Source of the DNA: Parapristionchus giblindavisi
Taxonomy: Eukaryota; Nematoda; Chromadorea; Rhabditida; Diplogasteridae
Reading direction: 5' to 3'
Assembly (NCBI GenBank): GCA_943737045.1
Contig: CALSFV010000056.1
Coordinates: 372,001 to 436,000 of the forward strand
Length of the DNA: 64,000 bases
Of the stretch, positions 56,401-64,000 are shown one piece after another. The notes beneath the pieces were generated by a model. That model made no database searches. It was not told the origin of the DNA and saw only the letters and a list, made by a program, of their open reading frames with translations. Each line of letters starts with the position of its first letter. The first letter of the stretch is position 1. Position numbers and translations under genes: made by a program.

Positions 56401-58610
56401 TTCCTGAAGCGAATTTTCACTTGGAAGGAATTTCCAAGTACCAGTGAACTACACTCATGGAGCCTGTAATCATCATACATAAAACAGAAAAATCCATTTT
56501 TCGTCGATACCACACATATGTCGACTTTCTCAGATAGCGTGTTGTATATCAGTGTGTTCGTGTAAGAACAGAACCGACTTCCGTTCACCGAATTTTGGCC
56601 AAAATGACTTATTAAATAGGGGAATGAAATTGAAGGATATGACGTGTATTGTGTTAGAAAGTATGTAAGTGAACTATGGACTAACAAACATCGATCCAGT
56701 GTTTCGTATATTTTCTGAAAGCTCATTCGAATTTCGATCGATGTTTTGTATCCTTTGTTCTTACAGGATCTGAGAGAGTCGAATACGATCAAGGAATTAG
56801 ATACACTGGAGGCGGCTGCGGTGAAGATTATCAACGATTCCATACGAACGGATCTATCACTGCTGTACGCGCCGCATATCATTGCTATTGGTGAGTGGTG
56901 TGCGTGTGTGCCATTTGTCAAACGTCGCCTCCAATGAGGCACTTGCAGGGTGTTTCCAGTTGGCGATGATGTTCAACCAGCGCGAGAAGGACTTTGCCAC
57001 GTGGTTCGCCGAGCTGAATGTTGACTATGATAAGGTATACGGTATCCTATTGATTATTAATTATTTTATTGTGGCTAGCGGGGTACTATTTTCGATTTGT
57101 AATCATATTATGAGTACATTTGAAGGTGTTTCAGATATTCGGACGCACTTTTTTTAAATTTCAATTAAATTTTCATGTTAGTGTGCCGAGTTCTGACCTA
57201 GACCTTCTTCAGCTCTGTAGATATAAGCCATGCAGTGGCTGTTGTATGATAGTCCAGAACATACATTTTCATACCCTCATAATGTGATGATCAGAAATAA
57301 GGAATGCAATGAACATTGTTCTTGCTGTGGGAGTCGTGATCAGAGATGGTATTAACGATTAACGAATTAACGAAATTAAGTTAATTTTCGCTAATTTTTT
57401 CGTTAATGAAAATGAGCGGTTGGATGCTGGAGAGGCGTATTTTTCTTACACATTAGCACCTCACTTTTAGGCAAAATCGTTTTTTTGTCCAAATTCTTTT
57501 TTTCCAGTTTTTAAAGCTGTATTCGTTTAAAAAAACAATTGATATATCGATTTATGAAACATCACTGTTCATGTTGTTCTAATAAATAAACGTGTTTGGA
57601 GAAAAATTTCATACTTTGAGCATTAACGAAAGTTAACGAAATTAACGACTTATTTTTCGTTAATTTAACGACTTAACGAATTAACGAAAATTTTCATTAA
57701 CGAACATCTCTGGTCGTGATTTGCACGTGCTGTGATCTAAGTCAAGACTGATTGTATTGCGGGTAATCGGTATGAATACTTGAAAATAGTGCGTCCATAT
57801 ACACGTTACCAATTCGATGCCTCAATCCTAATTTTAGTAAAGGGTATGAAACATGAATTGCACTGGTTGGATTGAGTATTCCTGTTTTCCTTCCCCCCTG
57901 TTTGCTAAAAATGTTAGCAATGTTGTATTCAAATAATAATAATAATGATAATAATAATAATTGCTGATTAAGGTCCTGGACGTCGTGAATACAATGACGG
58001 CTCTGTACAAGAAATGGCAGAGTGTCGAGGATAATGGAGTGTTGAAGGGACTCATCGATAAACTACCAAAGGTTACTTTGTTTATAAGACTAATAATCTA
58101 TTCACCATAATAGGCAAACTTGTATCCAATTGTAAACATACTATTGCTATTTGATTGGCTATATAGATTAAATTACTCTGCGCCATGGTCACAATATAAA
58201 CAAAGGTCTCGTGTGAGAGTGTGAGTATTTATGAATGGTGGCAAACCTTTTGCCGACAAATGTGGTCGTCAATATCGTAGGCACTTGTGACGTCACGTTT
58301 ATTGGCAAACGGTTTACAACACTCATAATTGGTAGGAGAGTTGGTTAGATTAGATGTGTCAAATCAAATCAAATCATTTATTTTCATGTATAAGAATGAA
58401 AGGGGGTTCTTCTTATTATTCTTCTTGGTTATTCTTGGGTTCTTATATGTGTCTGTCTCATTAATAAAGCTAATATGTTTATAGGTGAATCCGAACCCAC
58501 CGCCTCCCTCTCACCATCTGCAAGCACAGCAACAACAACAACAACACATGCTCCAACAGCAGCAGCAAGCTCGATTGCAGCAGCAACACCAGCAGCAAAG
58601 ATACCAATAG
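49818..58610 (+). CDS. cic-1: Cyclin C (Mediator kinase module)
   Basis: Exons 49818-49849, 49904-50010, 50129-50178, 50447-50502, 50643-50706, 51195-51252, 51599-51741, 56767-56890, 56949-57034, 57973-58071, 58485-58610 (TAG), 314 residues. The start MAYSFWRSSHYEQWL matches MAxxFWxSSHxxQW of cyclin C. Then DLKIYTEEEYQKIMIFFSN, ATACVYFKRFYLR, DPFLMAPTCLLLAAKVEEFG, EAEFILLEILDCCLIVFQPY and ATWFAELNVDYDK follow the family order with full cyclin boxes. Cyclin C binds CDK8 in the Mediator kinase module, which represses or tunes Pol II transcription. The C-terminus adds a glutamine-rich tail (QQQQQQHMLQQQQQARLQQQ) not found in the human protein. The intron 51742-56766 is 5 kb because of nested transposons; other introns are short. 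Confidence 0.95.
50388..50446. repeat. (ATT)n microsatellite abutting a 3' splice site
   Basis: About 17 ATT units run into TTGTTATTATTTGCAG before the cyclin C exon at 50447. Confidence 0.9.
50988..51168. repeat. Repeat with GACCCACTATATA units, copy 1
   Basis: Ends ACTCTCGCAGTGCGAGGATT and ACGGCGAGGGTACCGAA, with TTGACCCACTATATAAAA inside. It lies in a cyclin C intron. Copy 2 is at 54888-55045. Confidence 0.7.
53203..53395. mobile_element. 193-bp MITE with CATAGGTGGGC ends and perfect 8-bp TSD
   Basis: Ends CATAGGTGGGC and GCCCACCTATG. The duplication GACACTGG is at 53195-53202 and 53396-53403. The interior repeats AAGGCTATGCGCA and AAGGCTGTGCGCA words. It is inserted in the 52743-56079 element, so it is the youngest of three nested layers. 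Confidence 0.9.
54888..55045. repeat. Repeat with GACCCACTATATA units, copy 2
   Basis: ACCCTCACAGTGTGAGGATT at one end and TTCGGTGAGGGCACCGAA at the other, with three GACCCACTATATA words. Compare 50988-51168. Confidence 0.7.
57341..57712. mobile_element. MITE with CAGAGATG ends and perfect 8-bp TSD, copy 2
   Basis: CAGAGATG...CATCTCTG flanked by GTCGTGAT at 57333-57340 and 57713-57720. The interior is the reverse complement of the 440-840 copy. It lies in a cyclin C intron. Confidence 0.92.
57930..57972. repeat. (AAT)n microsatellite abutting a 3' splice site
   Basis: An AATAATAATAATGATAATAA-type run lies just before the GATTAAG acceptor of the cyclin C exon at 57973. Confidence 0.7.
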
Positions 58611-59085
58611 ACTACCGTATCCAACCCCTCCCTTTGGGATACGGTAGGCCCCCTCTCGACAGTACCTATAATACCCAGAATCTGTCGTCCCTTGATATCA
58701 CTGTAGAATATATCCCCCGCTGTATAACAAGGCCCTTTTGTCATTTCTTTGATGTGCGTATTTCCACTTTTTCTTGCTAAGACTGTCATTGTTATATTTT
58801 GAGAGGAAGTCGTTTACCCGTAACGATCTTTGATCTTTGATCTTTGAGTAGTTGTATTTTTCTTTCTTTTCGCGCTATTTCTACACTAACACTCGTTTAA
58901 CATTCAAAATATACGTTTGGTGTCATCTGAATACGGTAGCCAACGCTGATTATTGATTGTTTTTTTAAAGAAAAATTTATTGTCTCGACAACTGATCTTT
59001 GATCTTTTAAACTAACCCCTTTTCTCGTCTCTTTATCATCGTCATTTGTTGTACAGTGAACCGCTCTGAGCGATTAATAAATTAT
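58611..59085. other. Cyclin C 3' untranslated region
   Basis: About 470 bp from the stop to AATAAA at 59086, containing TACGGTAG and GATCTTT motifs. No gene seen. Confidence 0.5.
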
Positions 59086-59091
59086 TGTGCA
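59086..59091 (+). terminator. Polyadenylation signal AATAAA (cyclin C)
   Basis: AATAAA in GATTAATAAATTATTGTGC, the first good signal after the cyclin C stop. Confidence 0.45.
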
Positions 59092-59337
59092 TTGCCCGGT
59101 TTCTATCTAATTACTGTAGATTACTGTATCCCTTGTGCACGATGTACGAAAATTGACACTGTGAGGCAATCGATATTCAGACAGTATACAAAGGTGCTTC
59201 AGTCGAAGAGGAAGAGTCAATAATTTGTTCGGGGTTTGCCCAAGATATTGTAGCTATGCTGCAAATATGAGAGTTAGGTTGATATGGATATCACTCTTCC
59301 ACAGACGAATATGTATCAAATAGTGATCGTTTCTGCT

Positions 59338-59435
59338 CAGGTAATTCGATCAAAATCTGATCAGAAGTTTGGCCACTTTTGAATCAGATCAGATGAAATC
59401 AGAATCTGATCAGATCTGATCAGATTCGGATCATG
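59338..59435. repeat. GATCAGAT palindrome cluster
   Basis: Repeated TCTGATCAGATC and GATCAGATGAAATCAG words within 100 bp, mutually palindromic. Confidence 0.7.
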
Positions 59436-59658
59436 TACAACAAATGCGCAAAGGATTTGCCTTGTGCGTTTAATTTATGTGCTTGTTTGATTATAAGGAG
59501 GGAGCACGTTTTAATTTATATTTTTACGATGAAATAATCGTTTATTATCGATAGATATTTCATATTTTCGTATCACGATGTTACATTGAACTAGAAGATT
59601 CTTATATCCATTTGTTGTATGCTACAGTTGTTTCGTTTATTATTCATATTAACATTTG

Positions 59659-59700
59659 AACTTTTCCATGTTACAACAATTGTTGTAACATGGAAAAGTT
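59659..59700. repeat. 42-bp perfect palindrome upstream of RPA34-like gene
   Basis: From AACTTTTCCATGTTACAAC through centre CAATTG to the exact complement. No loop and no mismatches. Confidence 0.95.
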
Positions 59701-59994
59701 GGCTGTCGCCTCATTCTTTCCGAAAACGACGTTATTAAGTAAATTCATGTTTACATTTTACATTGTCATGAAAAGGATCTGACCGATGATATTAGATTAA
59801 ATATTATTCAATTTAACTGAAAGAAAAATTAATTGACTAAATTATCGTAATTTTAAAATGTTCCGATCAAAAATTAACTACAAACTGAAACCGCGACGCA
59901 CGTAACTCGAGTTCATTAGGTCACATAAACTTAGAAGTGTCAAATGTCATTTTCCTTTTATTTTTGTAACTTTTATTATTTTTGCCTGTATTAG

Positions 59995-61299
59995 ATGGGT
60001 AAGCGGAGGCGTGACGAAGCCGAAGATGATGTTTCGACTAAGAAGAACAAACGGAAACGTCACAACAGCGAGGACGAAGAGCTAGATTCCTCTGAAAGCA
60101 GAAATAAACGAGTAAGGATTTTTTGCGTATTTAATCAGAATAAATCGGCTTCATTGCACTGTTCTCAGGTTTCTTTCGCACCTAATGGATCACACGATAA
60201 CGGATCCAGTAATGGGGTTCGTAGTTTCCTATATTTAATAATTTTATCATCATAATTATTTTACTTGCTTATCTTTTCCTGTTTCTTTAGTACTTTCCGA
60301 GTGTGACGTATGTTCAGCCATATAATAGATATGATTGGTCTTTAATCTATTCCTCTTCAGCTTCACGATACTTCTATCGTGAGTACTATAGATGATCCTG
60401 ATGCGTACGCCATCTACCTTATTCGCAAGCCTGCTTCGGTCAGTGTCCATTCTCTTTATAGATCTTTATCACTGTCCTATTATTTGTCTCTCAAGAATGC
60501 ATACTCTGTTATAATCCAACAAAGCTATTCTCACAGTGATTACATTCTGAGTGGTCTTCATTCATAATTTATGGACTTATTATTATATCGAACGATTTTT
60601 GCGTTGGAGGCACAACACTCAATGCTATAACTTAATGTTGTATCAATAACTATATGGATCATTAATTCAGGCATTTCATTGTATCGTATTTCTCGTAAAC
60701 GTATAAATATTATTTTCCTTTATTTAGATGAGTCTTGACGACCTCAGCGAGTCACTCAAACTTCGCTCGAAGGCAAAGGAGAAGAAGAAGCAGATGACGG
60801 TAAAGAATATATCATTTCACTTCAGTTATTAATCATAGACGATACAAGATGCAAGATTGTTACGCTCTCACCAATGAACAGACATACATAGCTAAATGTG
60901 CCGACAGCTTTAGACCTTTAGAAAAACATATCTAGTATCCACGATTAAAGCTTGATTGTCCCCTGTGTTAAAAATGTTATTGTGTTAAGATTGGTGATGA
61001 GGACTTCGATGTGAGCATCGCTCCCAACAATGGCAATATGTATCATGTGGAGTTGAGCGGGGATCCGAAGAACATTCGAGCAGGTAATGTTCTTATTCGT
61101 TTTACTATACTCCGTTGAAGGAAAGGTAAAGACAGTAAACTCTCCTCATTGCACTCACTCTCCCCCTTCTTTATTTATTTCCCCATTTTCATAATGATGA
61201 CGATTAGTTAATGTCGTTACTAAAAGTACTGATAATACCAAAAGTAACGATTGTGGTGATTCATGCAGGATGTCTCACAAGTCATCCACTTCACTGTGC

Positions 61300-61351
<52 letters not shown>

Positions 61352-61829
61352 TCAGGTCCCCGTATCGTGGGAACAGTCACAATCGCGCCGACGCCTCAAG
61401 GCATCGACATGGAGCATTTAGTGGTGCGTTTTCGTTGTTTTGCATAAACCCCTCTCTCGTGTTCACGTTTGCAACCATACGTGGTCTACGTAATAGAATA
61501 ATAGTATCTCTTGGAATTTTGATATTGGCATTTTCGTTATTCGGGATGTAAACCAAACATGTTTTGCCCAATTTCTCATGAAAATAAAAATAAATGTAAA
61601 GGCGCTGCGCCCAAGCATACCATGTATACTCTTAAATATATACAACATACTATTATAATATCATTTAATATTAATATTATTAATTATTCATTCTTTCATT
61701 GTCAGGCGCACGATGATTTCCTCGAGGATCCTCCGGCAGACACGGTGATGCCGTTCACTATCGCTCCCATCAAGCGAAAGCCCGTCCTGGAGATGGACTC
61801 GCTCAAGCAGAGACTACACGCTTACGGTA

Positions 61830-61873
<44 letters not shown>

Positions 61874-62099
61874 GAAATAGTTGATCTATGTTTGTATTTA
61901 TGGGTGCTATCGATTCTCACATGCTTTATTGTTTGATCATTGATCTTTATGAAGTTGAATGAGTGGCTCCGATAATAATCAATAATAATAATAATCAGGT
62001 TGTCCGCCGACAGAAACTGAAGGACACGCTACCGCTGAGCGCAAGAAGAACAAGAAGAAAAGAAAAAGTAAACGTGCAAGTGATGATGAGGAAGAGTGA
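59995..62099 (+). CDS. RPA34-like subunit of RNA polymerase I
   Basis: Exons 59995-60111, 60169-60216, 60361-60438, 60728-60799, 60990-61083, 61356-61423, 61706-61826, 61999-62099 (TGA), 232 residues. The order is: lysine/arginine-rich acidic N-terminus (MGKRRRDEAEDD, KKNKRKRH); AYAIYLIRKPASMSLDDL, which fits the ExWLIxxPxxxxxxxL signature of RPA34/PAF49; a middle beta-rich part (MYHVELSGD, PRIVGTVTIAPTP, VMPFTIAPIKRKP); and a basic/acidic tail (RKKNKKKRKSKRASDDEEE) typical of nucleolar factors. RPA34 with RPA49 forms the TFIIF-like dimer of Pol I for rRNA synthesis. The family is divergent, so the assignment is probable, not certain. ATTAG directly precedes the ATG, suggesting an SL trans-splice acceptor. 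Several introns contain AAT microsatellites. Confidence 0.65.
61299..61355. repeat. (AAT)n microsatellite abutting a 3' splice site
   Basis: About 17 AAT units end in TTCAG before the exon at 61356. Confidence 0.9.
61827..61998. repeat. Intron with ATT/AAT microsatellites at both ends
   Basis: GTATTTTTATTATTATT runs to about 61874 after the donor, and AATAATAATAATAATCAG ends the same intron, so the two tracts are complementary. Confidence 0.85.
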
Positions 62100-62555
62100 T
62101 TGACTACCGTATTTTAGATTTGATTGATTGATAAACCACCGTAGTCTAGATTCGATCGATCCGTAATCGCCTCTTCTCTTGTGTTTGTTGTTCCCAGATA
62201 CCGTAATCCGCTCGAAATCAGTCTTGGTATTTCATTATCTCTCGTATTGGTGAGTATTGATTGCTTTGCTCCCAGTCCCGTTGATCTACCTAGATTGATT
62301 GATTGATTGATCGATTGCGTTTATCATTCTTTTGTAATTCGTGATTTCACGTCTTTGACGATTATCGTAACTATTTTGTCTGACAATAGTCCTGTTTACC
62401 GTATTCTATAACGAGTCATACGGTACGTACCTCCCGCTCAAGTTTTGCCTTATCATCATCATCACTTTTACAATCGCCTTTGTTGTTGTTGACATTTCTC
62501 CTTGTTGAGTTTGCTGTTTCTTTTCCACTTTACATCCAAGAGTTGTTAGAATTTC

Positions 62556-62561
62556 AATAAA
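62556..62561 (+). terminator. Polyadenylation signal AATAAA (RPA34-like gene)
   Basis: TTTCAATAAAGATTG, about 460 bases after the RPA34-like stop and 330 before the Snapin ATG. Confidence 0.55.
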
Positions 62562-62893
62562 GATTGTTTTGAAAAAAATGAATGAATATTATGAGACGTT
62601 TGGGTGGTCTAGATGCTCCAGCCTGTGTAGGTTACTGTAGTTTATGTTGTAATCGTGCTTGGTGTGACTGTGGACTCAACGATATACGGTAGACTGATTG
62701 ATTATTGGGCACTTCTTCGGTTTCTGGCCCAAAATGGGGATGGGATGGGTAAGAAACCGAAGAAGTTGCGATTATTAGCCATTGGCAGTGTTCGCATAAT
62801 AAGTTTCGATTAAACCCTCAAAAGAAGAGTGTTGTATCCGTTAATGATTCAATCAACAAAATTGTGACATACCGTAGTCTCCACTTACAGTAC
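62562..62893. other. Short intergenic region before Snapin
   Basis: No gene seen. It contains TACGGTAG motifs and two copies of TTCTTCGGTTTCT-type sequence in opposite orientation (62710-62765). An acceptor-like CCACTTACAG ends at 62890. Confidence 0.5.
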
Positions 62894-63898
62894 ATGTCAT
62901 CGGCGATCAATGACGACGTGGTGGGTGGTGGTGCGGAATTGGCTGACTCTATGATGGCTGTGCTAGGGCCAGCCATTGCCGCTCTCGACAAGCAAGTGCT
63001 CCTGACACGACACAGTCAGGTATACGGTAGACACGGGTTTCTATTGATCGCTTATCAAAACATCTTTTATGCAGCAGACTTGTTGTTTTTCAGACATTAA
63101 TGTAAAGTTAACTCGTTTTGCTAACGGATGTATATTTTATTGTTGCAAATTGGATTCATTTCCACCGTAGCTTCACTCTTCCGTAGTCCTCATCTTACAA
63201 TTATCGATTGCAGACTGCACTGGGTGCGCGTATCGACGAAGTGTCCACGATGCTCACCATCATTCAGTCAGATGTGCCCTGTGAGATCGAGGGAGTGGTG
63301 CGGAAGTTGGACGATTGCCAACGGTTAGTACTGCCAATGACTATCACATTTAATCTACTTTATAGACTTCATAATGCTAAAACAAACAAGTTACACATAT
63401 GTTTATAATATTAAAGCAAATAAGTGGAGTATTGTCCGTATAAAATGTACTTGTGTTGGCCTCCTCTCTGATCTACATGCTATCCCGCTTGGACACTCAC
63501 TCTAATCTTAGAAATTCATTGTGGCAGTGGCTGGCTACTCCTGTACCAAATAAACAAGTGTATTTTACACGATCAATAAGATGATATTAAACTTTATCTG
63601 ACGATTACCATGCTTACGTGCGCGTTGAAACTGTCAATCACCGTGTTCTTCAACCTTTGTTATTGTGACTCGATTGTAATAAATATTCGATGTTACCGTA
63701 GGTCATACCTACCGTAACCGATGGGTACTGTAATCGATATCTACCATAACCCTTAATTCCAGTCGTGTTGTCTCGGTGTCCTCTCGTCTGACGGCAGTTA
63801 TCGATCGTCTCGGTCGTCTCCAACGTGAGATGGCTCGCGAGAAGCACGCAGTGCAGTCCGCGGTACACGCACCATCTCCCGCCCCGCCCAAGCGATGA
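62894..63898 (+). CDS. snpn-1: Snapin (BLOC-1/BORC subunit)
   Basis: Exons 62894-63019, 63214-63323, 63763-63898 (TGA), 123 residues. The all-helical protein aligns along its length with Snapin: LGPAIAALDKQVLLTRHSQ matches LRPAVQQLDSHVHAVRESQ; ALGARIDEVSTMLTIIQ follows; then LDDCQRRVVSVSSRLTAVID and LGRLQREMAREKHAV match the RRVVLVNNILQ...RLRRLN...K coiled coil. The tail PSPAPPKR corresponds to the Pro-rich end. Length is close to the human protein (136). Snapin is a subunit of BLOC-1 and BORC, acting in endosome-lysosome traffic and synaptic vesicle priming. Acceptor-like CTTACAG lies 3 bases before the ATG (likely SL trans-splicing). It is the last gene of a same-strand block. Confidence 0.92.
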
Positions 63899-64000
63899 GT
63901 ACAGTATCGCACCCATCGATTCGATCGCCAACTGACTTTTTACCCCTTGCTAATTTAATTTATTGATTTTTTTCGATCTGTCGCCATATATTCTAGTCCA
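63899..64000. other. Snapin 3' flank
   Basis: About 100 bp to the window end; no polyadenylation signal visible before it. Confidence 0.5.

Larger units (their letters stand above)
51818..56542. mobile_element. Foldback transposon, copy 3, with perfect 8-bp TSD and nested insert
   Basis: Ends ACACTATCTGAG and CTCAGATAGCGTGT. The perfect duplication TGTATATC is at 51810-51817 and 56543-56550. Arms: 51818-52742 and 56080-56542. Outward ORFs are at 51918-52136 (minus, C-terminus frameshifted) and 56227-56469 (plus, ending LHSWSL). The centre is interrupted by the 52743-56079 element. It sits in cyclin C intron 7. Confidence 0.9.

Noticed and set aside
56397..56942. 181-codon minus ORF
   Set aside because: Antisense to the cyclin C exon 56767-56890 and the foldback arm.
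58511..58789. Minus-strand ORF with runs of cysteine (CCCCCCC)
   Set aside because: It is the antisense of the CAA/CAG repeats in the last cyclin C exon.
60290..60300. 10-nt microexon (TACTTTCCGA) in the RPA34-like gene
   Set aside because: Including it breaks the frame; joining 60216 to 60361 is in frame without it.

Overview
The window is animal nuclear DNA, most likely a free-living nematode of the Pristionchus/diplogastrid type. The genes are split by many short GT-AG introns with TTTCAG/TTGCAG acceptors. Recognisable products are typical of nematodes: cyclin B3, cyclin C, Snapin, a divergent dynein heavy chain, chemoreceptor-like 7TM proteins and small secreted cysteine-rich proteins. 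Introns and flanks are littered with two short motifs, (GATCTTT)n and TACGGTA/TACTGTA. Species assignment is inference. All gene models below were spliced by eye; every junction listed keeps the reading frame.

Layout. 1-5721 (+): 3' half of a divergent dynein heavy chain motor, whose introns carry a MITE and a 1.85 kb foldback transposon. 5940-7600: foldback element. 7881-11108 (-): 7TM receptor gene A. 11200-21900: a mobile-element-rich stretch with MITEs, tRNA-derived pieces, a LINE reverse transcriptase relic and decayed gene fragments. 21961-23387 (-): small secreted cysteine-rich protein. 24299-25749: mariner-type MITE. 27600-31100: more elements. 31102-33506 (+): 7TM receptor gene B, an inverted paralogue of A. 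33920-35203 (-): secreted cysteine-rich protein. 35986-39130 (-): mucin-like protein with a C-terminal von Willebrand factor A domain. 40858-44867: large nested inverted-repeat element. 45897-48523 (+): cyclin B3. 49818-58610 (+): cyclin C, with a nested transposon of about 4.7 kb in one intron. 59995-62099 (+): RPA34-like RNA polymerase I subunit. 62894-63898 (+): Snapin.

The right-hand 18 kb is a same-strand block of housekeeping genes (cell cycle, Mediator kinase module, Pol I, BLOC-1/BORC). Three of the four have an acceptor-like AG just before the ATG, which suggests SL trans-splicing and possibly operonic expression. The left 45 kb holds fast-evolving accessory genes (receptors, secreted proteins) among transposons.

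No complete autonomous transposon was found. Mobile DNA is nonautonomous foldback/MITE elements (several with perfect 8-bp target duplications), one mariner-type MITE, tRNA-like inserts and three LINE tails. The most unusual observations are: (1) a foldback insertion whose 8-bp target duplication rebuilds the 3' splice site of a dynein exon; (2) a ~67-residue outward-facing ORF retained in five of six arms of that foldback family; (3) MITEs with a tRNA-like core; (4) paired 7TM paralogues whose AATAAA overlaps the stop codon in both copies.
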